DNA of 64,000 bases from Akanthomyces muscarius. Taxonomy: Eukaryota > Ascomycota > Sordariomycetes > Hypocreales > Cordycipitaceae. Below the pieces are notes generated by a model that did not search any database, had not been told where the DNA came from, and worked only from the letters and a program-made list of their open reading frames with translations. Positions 45,427 through 57,964 of the stretch are shown in pieces. The position numbers and the translations under genes were made by a program. The DNA lies in NCBI RefSeq assembly GCF_028009165.1, contig NW_026611617.1, forward strand, positions 382,001 to 446,000. Direction: 5' to 3'. Position 1 is the stretch's first letter. Each line of letters starts with the position of its first letter.

Positions 45427-47032
<1,606 letters not shown>

Positions 47033-48926
47033 ATGCGATCGATGCCCAGCTCGCGGGAGTGTCCTGGTACCCGTACTGATTACACCGACTCCGCCGTGTC
47101 CAGTCAGACCCTCGAGACGAGTAGCTGCTTCCTGGTCACCGAATCCGAAATGGACCTTGAATTGGAGACGGGCAGTATAATGCCCCGTGGGCGATCGGCC
47201 ATGAAAAGTGAACCTGCTGCGCAAAGAGATGTCACACCGTCGCCTGTGCCATCATCGCCAGTGGTCGACTCGGCAAGAGATACAGTGGCCGAATGCTCGG
47301 TTCCAAATACGCCACCCATGTTTGGACTGTCGCGGCCGGAGTCATCATTGTCTTTTATATCATCACCCCGAGATCTCTCCAGCTCCTCGTCCGCCATCGA
47401 CCGCGACGGCTCCATCGAAAACGCCATCATTACACAACAGCACATAGAAGCGTACCGAGACTTGCCTCCGAGCAGTGCAGGGAGTCCTGTACCACAGTTT
47501 ATAATGCCAAACTTGCATATTCCGCGTCGTCGTCCCTTTACCGATGTTGGGCGGTCGCTGGGCAAGTTGCGACTGCTTGTCTTGGGATCTCCAGGTTGGT
47601 TTAAATCCTGCGCCTGTCGGCCAATTACTTACTGACATGTCACCCAGGCACTGGCAAAACTTCTATAATTCGCTCAATATCCCAATGCTGTGAGCATATC
47701 GTGCATATCGACGCCGTGAATACACACTTCAACGGCCCGGTACTGGAAATTCATGCCAGCACGCGCCCGTACCAATGGTGGCGAACAGAGAACTCACCTG
47801 AGACGCTTAAACGGCGGAGGTCCTCCACTTCAGTTGAAGAGATTCTGGATAGAAACCTTTGCTTTTTGGATTTTACACCACAAGGCCCCTCGAGTACACA
47901 TCATGCTGTCGATTTTTTGGAGTCGACCTTGAGTCCGTTATTGGAAAAGCGCATGGCCGATGCCGACTTGGTTTCGCTGCTGAGCAACGGCAATGAGCCG
48001 ATAGTGGATGCAGTGTTATACATGCTCCCATCAACTGGTACTGTCACGGAAGTCAAGATGAAGTATATTGCTAACACACCATAGGCCTCACGGAAGCGGA
48101 CGCACACGCCTTGTCTCGCCTCCAGGGTGTTACAAATATCATCCCGCTGCTTGCTCGCTCTGACGAGCTTGACGAGTCAGCCATCGAAGATTGCAAGCAG
48201 GATTTGCGAAACGAAATAGACGGCAGAGGCATTGATGTTTTCTCCTTTGCTCCCTTGGATGAAAGCGATGAGCGCACTGGCATCTTTGCCGTATCCAATG
48301 CCACTCAAACAGACTGTGATGTGATGGATGCAAGTATCCTCATGAGCTCTGCATACATTGAACCGTTGCAGTCAACCGATCTTGGAGCCCTTGTTGAGAG
48401 CATCTTTTCCCTGGAGGGTGCCTCGCGGCTCAGGCACTCCGCAGCCGTCAAGGCTGTCAAGTGGGCGCATGAGCTGCATCGACACAACCCTTCCAACTGG
48501 GCTCTGACACGACGCCCTTTCAACTCTGGCGGCTCAACCGTCACAATAGACCCCTTCTTCCAAATGAGAGACTGGCGCCGGCTGGAGGTTTCCAGCTGGG
48601 CGCAGAGTCTACGGCAGAGCTTGGACTCTGAGCGCATCATGAGCGCCACGGCCTCCAACCAGCTCATCGCGCGAGCTACGGGGACCGTGACGTGCCGCCG
48701 TGGCCGCCGTGGGAGCAGCCGCAAACGACGCTATGCGCACCACACCTACGACCAAGATCCTCTGGGATTGGTCAGACTTGTCGCGCAGGTCAAGAACACT
48801 GGTGCATTTGCTGTTGAGCTTATTGGTGGCATCGGTGTTGTTGGGTATCTTGCACTCTGCCTAATGAAGCCTGATTTCGCGGACCGAAATATTCGACTCT
48901 TTTCGCCATCATTCTTCGCAGTTTAG
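47033..48926 (+). CDS. Divergent septin-like GTPase with C-terminal membrane segment
   Basis: Exons 47033-47594, 47648-48037 and 48085-48926 encode 597 residues. The first 175 residues are disordered and Ser/Pro-rich. The P-loop GSPGTGKT (185-192) fits G-x4-GK[ST] and is split by a phase-1 intron inside Gly188. The septin G3 motif is degenerate (FLDFTPQG in place of DTPGFGD). A G4-like ARSDELDESAI matches the septin AKAD position. I see no septin unique element (W-x-P-V). Near the C-terminus an Arg-rich patch (TCRRGRRGSSRKRRY) is followed by a hydrophobic segment (AVELIGGIGVVGYLALCLM, about 556-577), unusual for septins. It probably binds nucleotide and membrane; its role is unknown. The septin relationship is an inference from order and spacing of motifs. 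Confidence 0.75.
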
Positions 48927-49191
48927 AGTCTTGTTACAGCCGCGAATCGACCTCGCTCACATCTTGTCCCTATGTACATTTACTTTGGCTGGTTCAGCTC
49001 ACGATTGATATATACCCCTCACAGACTCTCGTTATTTACTATGTATAGTATAAAACATGTCCACATCTCGTTCTTTTTGTTCCACGTGTGCCACATTGTC
49101 CCGTTGAGTGATGGAATGTCCGTCTTCTTGCATTAAAGGCTATTAAAGGGGATGGGTCGCTGTAATTTTGTGTGGCATTCTCGTACAGGTT
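48927..49191. other. Convergent 3' region, septin-like gene / peroxiredoxin-like gene
   Basis: 265 bp, AT-rich, between facing stop codons. No gene is seen. Confidence 0.6.
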
Positions 49192-49941
49192 TCATGGTTT
49201 AGCTTCCTCCTCAGCCACCGTGATGCCCACGGCCTGCGCGGCGGCTTCAAGGTCCGGCAGGTCATTGGCCGCCTTGGCAATGTGCGCATAGCGCACCACG
49301 CCACCTTCGTCAACGGCAAAGGCGCCGCCAATCTGCCAGCGGGTGCCACTCTCCGTGGGCCGGTTCCAGACGCCCTCGTCGGCACCCAGACGGTACACGG
49401 AGTAGAGCACCGAGGGCCCGGACATGTGCCACACGCTGCTCAGCCCGAGTCCCCATTGTGCGTACAGGTCTCGCGACTCGTCAACGACCACGTCGGTCGA
49501 CCAGGCACCACCGACTTGCGGGATCCATTTCTCCGTCGTCTCGGCGGACGAGTGCGACACGGCGATGCAGTGGAGGTCAGGCTGCTTGTGGGAAAGCGCA
49601 GACAGCTTCTTGAAGACTTTTTCGGCGACTATAAGTAGCAATTACGTGTAAGTAAGTTTTAAGAACTGTTTTATTCCGCTCGGGCTTTCTTTTTTCGTGT
49701 GATATTTGAGAGCGGACTTACAAGGGCAGCCGCAGTGGCGGAGGAAGACAACAACAGTGGGCTTGCCGTCGGGCAGAGGGATCTTGTCTGAGCTTGGTGC
49801 AGCGGCGCCAACCTTGGGCACCTCTGCGACTTCCTTCTTCTCGGGCGACTTGAGCGACTCAAATTCGGCCCATAAACCGCTCTGGCGCTGTGGTGCGTTG
49901 GCGCCGTTGCCGGCACCGGCGTTTTCGGTTGAATCAGCCAT
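49192..49941 (-). CDS. Peroxiredoxin-like protein (AhpC/TSA-type, PRXL2-like)
   Basis: Exons 49941-49722 and 49628-49192 encode 218 residues. The thioredoxin-fold core begins at about 58 (KPTVVVFLRHCGCPFAEKVF), where a normal AhpC/TSA_2 protein carries its reactive cysteine pair; here the spacing is C-G-C, joined by the 93-bp intron (CGCP|FAEK). Further family-like blocks: LHCIAVSHSSAETTEKWI, VDESRDLYAQWGLGLSS and GGAFAVDEGGVVRYAHIAK. A short disordered N-terminus (about 1-50) has no targeting signal. It is probably a cytosolic thiol oxidoreductase; peroxidase activity is not proven by sequence. It is divergent to DML1 (407 bp). Confidence 0.85.
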
Positions 49942-50348
49942 TTTGTGATTTCATGAGAAGAAGAAATTGTGGTTAAAATGAGATGGATTGACAGGATTAA
50001 AATGCTCTGCTCATTTGTCACAAGGACTTGGCCCGATTGATCGCTCACGGTGATGTCGTCGATTGCCTCGAGCAAGACAGCTTTGAGTATGACGCCAAAC
50101 TTAGTCAGCAGATGCCTGTACGAGCTTCTTGGTGGGCGGAGATACCCTGCAGCCCTGCAATGCACATGCATGTTTTATAGGAGCTGGTTCTCAAGTAAAT
50201 ATTTACGAGTTGGCATTCTGGTCGCCCGGCGCTCTGCCGTTCATTTCCGATCACTCGTTATTAGTCTTGGGTCTCGACCAACTCGGAATTTTCACGCCAG
50301 TGCTGCCTACGTTGCCGCGGAACGTTGCCCCTCCATTGCCCCTCCACC
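49942..50348. promoter_or_regulatory. Divergent promoter region, peroxiredoxin-like gene / DML1
   Basis: 407 bp between outward-facing starts. No TATA box or gene was recognised. Confidence 0.5.
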
Positions 50349-51948
50349 ATGAGAGAAATCGTCACTTTGCAGCTCGGACACCTGAGCAACTACGTTGCCA
50401 CGCATTTCTGGAACACACAAGAGTCATATTTCACATATTCAGATGCAGAAAAGCCGCTTGTTGACCATGATGTCCACTGGCGTACCGGTGTTGGCGCGGA
50501 TGGGTCGGACACCTTTCTACCACGAACCGTCGTGTATGACCTCAAAGGTGGATTTGGCTCCCTAAGAAAAATCAATGCTCTGTACGACGTTGATCCGGAT
50601 GCAGACGCAATGGCGAGTGCCCTCTGGTAAGGCGACTTCTAGTAGGAAAATGTCCTGAATTACGAGCTAACAGAGCAGGGCCGGCAAATCAACTGTGCAC
50701 AAGCAAGAACCTATGCAACAGAGTGCCTACCTCCAGAGCCTTGATGCGGGAAGCAAGCCGGATAAGCTGTCAAAATCCAACGTTCGCTACTGGTCAGACT
50801 TTTCGCGGGCGTATTACCACCCCAAGTCGCTCAACCAACTATACGACTATGAGCTTCACTCGTCGATCCAGCCGTTTGAGCGCTTTGACATGGGCAAAGA
50901 GCTTTTCCATACCCTGGACAAGGAACAAGACATTGTTGACCGGGATTGGCGTCCATTCGTGGAAGAGTGTGACCATATGCAGGGCATCCAGGTCCTTGCC
51001 ACCATTGACGACGCCTGGGGCGGATTCGCGTCGTCTTACCTTGAAACGCTGCGCGACGAGTACCCCAAGCAGTGCATCTGGGTCTGGGGCCTCCAGAGCC
51101 CGCTGCTCGATATCACCCGCGAGAAGCGCCGGCTACGCCTCACCAATGCCGCGCACAGCATTAGTGAGATTTGCCAACAGGCGACGACGTTTATACCAAT
51201 GTCGCTCCCCGAGCACCACTTCCCGCGCTCGGTTAGAGTCGACTGCGGCTCGCCGTGGCACACATCGGCGCTGCTCTCCGCCGCAATGGAGAGCACTACG
51301 CTGCCGTCGCGGCTCCTTCCCCAGTCGGGTCGCGGCTCGCAGCGGGTGTCTCTGGATGATATCTCGCAAATCGTCAATACGAACGGCACGCAAACCCTTG
51401 CCGGGCTGCGAATGGGACTGGGAGCCAAAGATGCTGGGTCAGAAGAGGCCGAAAACTTTGACATTGATCTCTTTGGAATCGGACGCATGGACAAGGATGG
51501 CCTGGACCGCCAGAAACGCATATTCGGCAAGTCGATATCGTCGCGCGGCGAGGTAGATGCGAACGATGACGCGGATGAGGATGATCAAAAGGAATCCAGG
51601 CGCCGCATCGGTGACCCTGTGGTGAAGAAGTGAGAAACGTCATGTGCTATCTGTGAGAAAGGCAAAAGCTAACGTGGGACAAATAGGTTCAGTACCCCCC
51701 TCAAGTTCCCCATGCTGGACAGCTACCCCGACATCTTCCCCGACGAGGCCGACCAAGAGAGTGTCCGCCTTCAGACGGCGCTGTTCACCGACCAGAGCAT
51801 CTCGACGCGGATGAAAGCGCTGAAGACGCAGGTAACATGGGCCGTCGGCGTCGAGGAGAGGGAGCTACTGTCCAACTCTCTAGCTGAGATTGGCGACGAG
51901 TATCATGACGATTGGTCGAGTGGGAGCGACGACGGCGAGGATGATTAG
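50349..51948 (+). CDS. DML1: Misato/Dml1 tubulin-like protein of mitochondrial inheritance
   Basis: Exons 50349-50626, 50679-51629 and 51687-51948 encode 496 residues. Misato proteins have a tubulin-like fold and are needed for mitochondrial partitioning and, in animals, tubulin folding. The Misato segment II begins at residue 1 ([24 protein letters not shown]), with [19 protein letters not shown] near 60. After intron 1 come [21 protein letters not shown]-type [23 protein letters not shown] (glycine-rich tubulin-like part) and [13 protein letters not shown]. The third exon has [16 protein letters not shown] and the acidic tail [17 protein letters not shown]. The two introns (52 and 57 bp, both phase 2) restore conserved parts. 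Confidence 0.93.
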
Positions 51949-52568
51949 AGATGACTGGGAGCAACCCCGGGAGTGGGACATGTTCACGCATGACAAAGGG
52001 CGAAAAGGATGTATTAAAATCAAATACGCTGCATTTCATTGAGTAGATGTCTAAAGACTATCTATCTAGTAAAAACTCCAACCTAGGCCACTTGGCTTTG
52101 AATAATAAATATAATATGGCCTTCTGGTGTCTCTGTGGGACAAATTTCTGTAGACTTGCTACACATGGCCGGGGTGTGATTTTGATACATGTTTTTGGTT
52201 TATCAGTTGTGATAGTTTTCGTTCTCCACCGACGCTGCTAGTTTGGTATCCTGTCCAAACTCCTAGAGCAGTCGGGGAAGATTTTGGAGCAAATTGGGAC
52301 TGGGGAGGCTACCATTGTTCGGCTCTGTAAATTCTGCGCCATCGTGGCTACGTCATCCACCATCCTCTCTTGCGCTTTCGCCGCTCGCTACGGCCTTATA
52401 TAAGAACTTCTTATTAAAGTCAGCCAGAAATTGAAGTTGTAAAGGGTTCCGCACGGGTTAATGCTTGGAAAAGGTACCCTCAACAGGGCACGGAAAGTGG
52501 AAAAGTACATCTACTCATGGGAGCAGGGGGTCGTCTGAGGGTGCTAGTCGTAACGGCTCGTGCTACAG
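51949..52568. other. Convergent 3' region, DML1 / PAP1
   Basis: 620 bp between facing stop codons. AT-rich parts (52010-52110) could hold polyadenylation signals. No gene is seen. Confidence 0.6.
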
Positions 52569-54558
52569 TTAACCAGCGGCCGCAACGGAGGCCTGCTGTC
52601 GCTTCGCAGGTGGTTGGTTGTCCTATAGACATGTTAGTGTTCTGTTCAGGATATGGGGATGTACTTCGAGCGCTTTATCCATAGCGTAGAAGATTGCAAG
52701 TAGCGGCATTACCTCGGCGGCGCCGCGTTTCTTCCCGTTTGCGCCCTTGGAGGACTTCTTCTGGGGCTTCTTTTCATCCGCCTCAAAGACATCGCTCGGA
52801 AGGTTGAAGCTTTGCTTGTTAGTAAATGATTGAGTGGACAAGAAAAGTAATACGTACTTGCGAACATGCTGGACTCCAATTGACACCAACGGCTTCAGTT
52901 CGTCTTGGTACCTCTGCCATGTAGTACATAATACCTTAAATTCGTCGACTTGGTATGACAGGTCAAGAGCTTTGGCGCCTGGATTTCATTGTTAGATAAG
53001 TTCTCCAACGGCATTGATACCTGGCATACCTTCTTCTAGCTCAAGGCCAATGTAATGAGTCGTGGTGTAGACCTCGGACGGCATCTGTTTCTCCGCTTCG
53101 CCCTCCGCAAGCTGAGTTGACTCGCCATTGATTTCGCTAGACCTCGGATCCAGCTTAACGTCATCAGCGACCACATAATCGAGGGCGCCTTCTTGCACTT
53201 GCCCGATTTCCTTTTCATCCTTGCAGATGTGTCTCCTCGAGTAACCCTTGACAAAAGGGTGCGCAAGAGCAATGTGTGGATGCTGCTCAAGCTTCTGAAC
53301 GAGCATGCGGACCTTGGACTCGATATACCCTGACCAGGTTTTGTGCGCCTCCTTTGCTTTGCTGGCCGAGACTACCGAGATGTAGTACTTGTAATCCGTA
53401 GTGAAGAAGGTGTGTTTGACGAACAAGTCGCTCCAAGGTTGCTTTCCTACCATCACCTGCTCTGTGATCTCGAGTCCCCGCTGGAGCTCTCGCTTGATAA
53501 TCGTCATCGAAGATCGAGTGATGTTGAAGGTGGCGCACATGGACGGGTAAGCCGGGGTGATGATGGGCATCAAGTGAAAGGAATCACCCTTGTATACCTT
53601 GGGGTTCCATACTCTGACTGGAAGAGGGCCATTCTCGATGGGCTTGAGTAGGACTGGCTGGGGCCATCGCCACTGGCTCATGACCAAGAAAAACTTGTTG
53701 ACGATGACGGACGTGGCCGCCTTGGGGTAAAGCTGACACACTCTGGCAACGAGCATAGCCCACGCAACACCACCTGGGAAACCCATGATATTTCCGTATA
53801 CTGCTCGACGCTGTGCCCAAAGCTTGACAGCTCTAAGGGCTAGCCTGAATGTGCTTTGCTCTGGAACCAGAGAGAGAATTTCGTCCGTAACTCGGGTGCC
53901 GTTGAGAGAACGAAGCTCCGCTTCATCGAGACCGCGCAAAAGGCCAGAGTCTTTGAGATCCTGGAAATCGGGAGCAAGCTGCTTCTGAATGATGCGAGAA
54001 AAGATCAAATCAATGCTGATGCCAGAGTACTCAAACTTGATGATGGGCACGAATGCATCAGTGACGGCCGAGAGATCGGTAATGGAGTCTTTCGGCGCCA
54101 TCTCGGCCAGGAGATCCGGAAAATATTTGAAATAATCTTCTCGCGTGACGTATTTCGGAGCAACAATCAGGGTATCAATATCGGAGCCAGGACCGAAGAC
54201 GCCGAGGCGGAAACTACCGTAGGTAAAGACCTTGCCTCGCGCATTTTTGATGAGAATGTCGTTTTTTGGTTCCTTTTCGCGGGCGACTTTCTTGACGAAT
54301 TCGTCTGTAATTTTCTGGATCGACTCGAGAACGGTATGTCTGTTAGAAATCAAAGAAAGTGGTTAGAAAGAAGCTGGATCAAACGCGCTGCGAAGAGTGT
54401 TGTTGGGTTGCTGACCTCTTTTGCGTATCGGAAGGCGACTCAAACGTTTTTTGACGACGAAGTTCCTCGATCAACGATTCGCTAACCCGCTTCTCATTCT
54501 CTGTTGGCAGCGACACCGAAATCGGCGGGGTGACGCCGTAAACCTGCTCGCCGCTCAT
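52569..54558 (-). CDS. PAP1: Nuclear poly(A) polymerase Pap1
   Basis: Five exons (54558-54416, 54339-53030, 52978-52858, 52809-52713, 52622-52569) encode 574 residues. Pap1 adds the poly(A) tail in the cleavage/polyadenylation factor. The N-terminus VYGVTPPISVSLPTENEKR is family-typical. The nucleotidyltransferase motif FTYGSFRLGVFGPGSDIDTL carries the catalytic aspartates near 101 and 103, with the third in GISIDLIFSR. The central domain has LRAVKLWAQRRAVYGNIMGF and PGGVAWAMLVARVCQLYP. The RNA-binding C-terminal domain includes PIITPAYPSMCATFNITRS and VKGYSRRHICK. The tail is Lys-rich (KKPQKKSSKGANGKKR) and the last exon has only 17 codons, ending ASVAAAG. All joints keep the frame. Confidence 0.95.
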
Positions 54559-55325
54559 TGTTGCCTAAGCCGATGTTTGGCAACACCCACGACGGACCCG
54601 GGGGTCTCGAGACAGACGGCAAAGCCGCGACGGACAAAGTTATCCTGCCAATGGCAGCCTCCCTGCAACTATCCAACGAGACAGGCTTCAGGCTTGCCGG
54701 GCTGGCTTCGAGAGATGGCGAGGCGAGGGTGCGGTCTGAGATGGGGAAAGACAAAGATGTGCTGGTTTGCTTGCATGTCGAAGACACTAATTAGTGGCTG
54801 TTGCGCGCCAGTCGTTTGGCTGCAAGCTGGTCCGGTCTGGCTCCGCAGCAAAGCGTGGACCAGAGGAGCGGGAATACTATTTTTCCTGCCCTGCCAGCAA
54901 GGGGTGCTTTGGTGAGTACAAAGGGAGACAGGGTGGGATACATGAAGAGTGGGAAAAGATACAAGCCGAGAGGTGTCTATCTTGCACTGTGCATAGGTTA
55001 CTTTACGATGATCTTATGTAGCTAGCAGAGACGTTTGAGTACCCGTGCTTTTACACCAATATTTTTTTCGCCCTGGCACTCTAAAGTAAACGCGAACGCG
55101 GTTCCCTGTCAAGCAATCATTAAGCCAGAGAGTCTCAACTGCCACCTTCATTATTTCTACCAGCGCCGCACACTCGCGCATAAGCTAGATAGTTGCGTAT
55201 CGCTACGCATCGCAATCTCTTCATCTCCTGAGCCGAGCCAAGTTTATTATATTTTAATAAACCAGTCAGCCCACCGCAACTACCCAACTGGAAACATCGC
55301 CGCTGCGCTGTTCGCACCCGGCATC
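54559..55325. promoter_or_regulatory. Divergent intergenic region, PAP1 / FKH2-like
   Basis: 767 bp between outward-facing starts. The frame upstream of the forkhead start is open to 55035, but that stretch (with AT-rich TTATTATATTTTAATAAACC) looks like leader DNA. No separate gene is seen. Confidence 0.5.
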
Positions 55326-57327
55326 ATGCCACCGTCCGCGAAGAGAGCCCAGCGCGGTCGTCGCGACCTGCGCCTCGGCAGAGATACAAAAACAATTAGC
55401 TCGACTGACGCCGAGATGGATCCTTCGTCGTCACCAACGCGGCCCGCCAAGCGTCGCAAGAAGGTCACATCCCCAGAGTCCGACAGAAGATCATCCAACA
55501 TCGACAACGATCAAGCGCCGCCCACCGACGATGACCAGATCGTGTCCCAAGTCACGCAGCAACTCAAGTCCCACGCCGTCAAGGCTAGCAAGGACCACGC
55601 CAATTCCATCCACGAGGCCAACGGCGACGGCGTCAAGGCCTATGCCAAGGTCGCCGCTCAGGACTGGACATTCTACATTACGAAGCTTGCCGTCAATATC
55701 GGCCGCGCTCTCGAGGGTACCCCGGCGCCTGAAGAGGATGAGGATGACCATGAACATGTGCACATCGATTTGGGTCCTAGCAAGATGATCTCTCGAGCGC
55801 ATGCCGCCATCGTCTTCGACTCAAAAGACGAGAAGTGGCTACTCCAGGTCAAGGGCCGGAACGGCGCTAAGGTTGACGGCCAGCCCTTGAAACCCCGGGT
55901 CAGTCACCCACTTACCAGCGGCGAGGTGATCGAGATTGGCAATGTCGAAATGATGTTTGTGCTGCCGTCAGAGATCAGCCCTCTCCATGTTCATCCTACT
56001 TTCCTCCAGAGATGTGGCTTGCCCGTCGACGCACGCGCTTCTCGCCGCCAAGCAAATATCGCTCCAGCGCCGGCCGACTATAAGCGACCAGGAACGCCTC
56101 CCTCGACGCGCCGAATCGACTTCAAATCGCCCGCTGTAAGCACTCCTGCCGTCATAATCGGCGCCAGCGGTGTCGATCTCAGCCTCGACGAAAACCAGCA
56201 CATCAAACCACAATATAGCTACGCGCAGATGATTACCCAGGCTATAATGAATGCGCAGGATGAAAAGTTGAATTTGAACGGAATCTACACTTATATAATG
56301 GACACTTATTCCTACTATCGACATCAGCAAGCTGCAGGCTGGCAGGTAAGAGTAACCCGCATCCCCAAACCTGTGCGACATTGGCTGACCTTCTTATAGA
56401 ACTCCATTAGACACAATCTATCGTTGAACAAGTCTTTTGACAAGGTCGCCAGATCCACAGATGAACCTGGCAAAGGCATGAAATGGCAAATCGTGCCCGA
56501 GCTTCGAGAAGAGATGGTTCGCAATGCGTACAAGGTCGGGCGTGGTGGGCACCGCGGCTCCTCGGCGCCGTCTTCGCCAAACCAGCTCAACTACATTACG
56601 CAGGGGCCGAAAGATATGGCTGGAAGGGATACACCGACTGGCAGGAAGCGTCGAGCTTCACCACTCACTTCACCAGCCCCGCGATCTTCTCTGCGCATGT
56701 CTCAGTCAACGCCAAATCGTTCCGATCGCTCAGGATTGAATGCCACTTTGACCGCAGACGGTAGTCCGTTGCCAAGACAGCGAAAGACGTTGGATGTAGA
56801 GTCATCTTTTGCGGGCTACCAGCCGCAATCACCAACATTGACCTCATCGTATCAGGACGATAACTCGGCATTTGTCACTCCCGCGCCGCCGCGTATACAC
56901 CCCAGACTTGCACCTCCAAGCACCGCGCAACGGCCAAGCCAGCACATGCCAACCAGTTCACCAGCGCCTTTCTGGAGGTATGCAGACATCGGGAGCACGC
57001 CACTCAAGCCGATGGCCCCTTATGAGAGCCCTTCCAAGACAAGGGGGCCATTGCCTCCTCAGAGCAGCAGCCCGCCGCCTATGAGCAAATCGCCTCCCAG
57101 TAGCCCAACGCGGCCCCAGCTGCCTGCACAACAGGCTGTAGAGGAGCCTGACGCAGCCGAGGTGGATGACGAAGGGTTTGATTTGACAAAGTAAGTAACC
57201 CACAAGCTATTTATGTGAAGATGACAACGGCTAACGGTGTCGCAGGGGATTCCAAAGTATAAGCGCGTATCATGCTCCTGTAGGACGAGGGTTACCAGTA
57301 CCAGCAGCACTGAAGGGAAAAACCTGA
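55326..57327 (+). CDS. FKH2: FHA-forkhead transcription factor (Fkh1/Fkh2-like)
   Basis: Exons 55326-56345, 56400-57190 and 57246-57327 encode 630 residues. These nuclear factors drive G2/M gene expression. The FHA domain is at about 107-220 (WTFYITKLAVNIGRALEG, SKMISRAHAAIVFDS, GRNGAKVDGQPL). The forkhead starts near 293 (KPQYSYAQMITQAIMNAQDE, LNGIYTYIMDTYSYYR), and the 54-bp intron lies directly before the recognition helix NSIRHNLSLNKSF (from 341). A wing region follows (GKGMKWQIVPELREEMVR). The C-terminal third is Ser/Pro-rich with many S/T-P sites (likely CDK targets), ending in a short exon with GFQSISAYHAPVGRGLPVP. The start is the ATG giving a basic N-terminus (SAKRAQRGRRDLR). Confidence 0.92.
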
Positions 57328-57964
57328 TTTGTCGAAATGTAAAGCACGCAAAGTGCAACACACCTGGTGGAATTATGGCGACGATGAACACAATAGCATG
57401 CCAGCTCAAAGGGAAATATATGCCACACCATGCTGTGCCACAAAATGATGGATTTTAGCTTCACCTCGCTCTTGTGATGGCGGAATTCCGCGTCGCTGAC
57501 GGCACTCCGCCAGCCACCGAAGCAAAGCTGAAATTTTCATCGCGCCGCGAAGAAATCTCAATTCTTTTTGGTAGTCAGTGCAAACATCGGTGTTTTGTTC
57601 TCATTGATAATAGAACCCTGTCTGGCTCGTAAGCACTTGTTGTTTGATGCAATTCACCGAGCCTTCGTCTCGCTGAACTAGCCTCGGCATATTACGAACC
57701 ACGCCAAAAACGCTGGTTCAATTTGCCGAATCGTGGCGCGCGAATTCACCGACGCTCTATGCCTCATGCAAATCACCGAAAAGCCATGTAAGCGCACTCG
57801 TGTAAGTTGGACTATATATAGACAATGGAAAGCCGCAATTCTTGGACATCGTCACTCATCATTCAGTAGTAGAACTCATTCGAACTATTTCTTCAAATCG
57901 CCATCAAGCGACTCCTATTTCGTTTTTCTTCGTCAACATCATACTAGCCAGTTCTTCATTCGCA
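57328..57964. promoter_or_regulatory. Intergenic region before the FAD monooxygenase
   Basis: 637 bp. It contains the forkhead 3' untranslated region and the monooxygenase promoter with a TATA box at 57813-57820. No gene is seen. Confidence 0.5.
57813..57820 (+). promoter_or_regulatory. TATA box (TATATATA) of the FAD monooxygenase
   Basis: TATATATA lies 145 bp before the start codon at 57965, preceded by mixed-composition DNA. This is the clearest TATA element near a start in the window; most other genes here lack one. Such boxes often mark regulated rather than housekeeping promoters. Confidence 0.5.
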
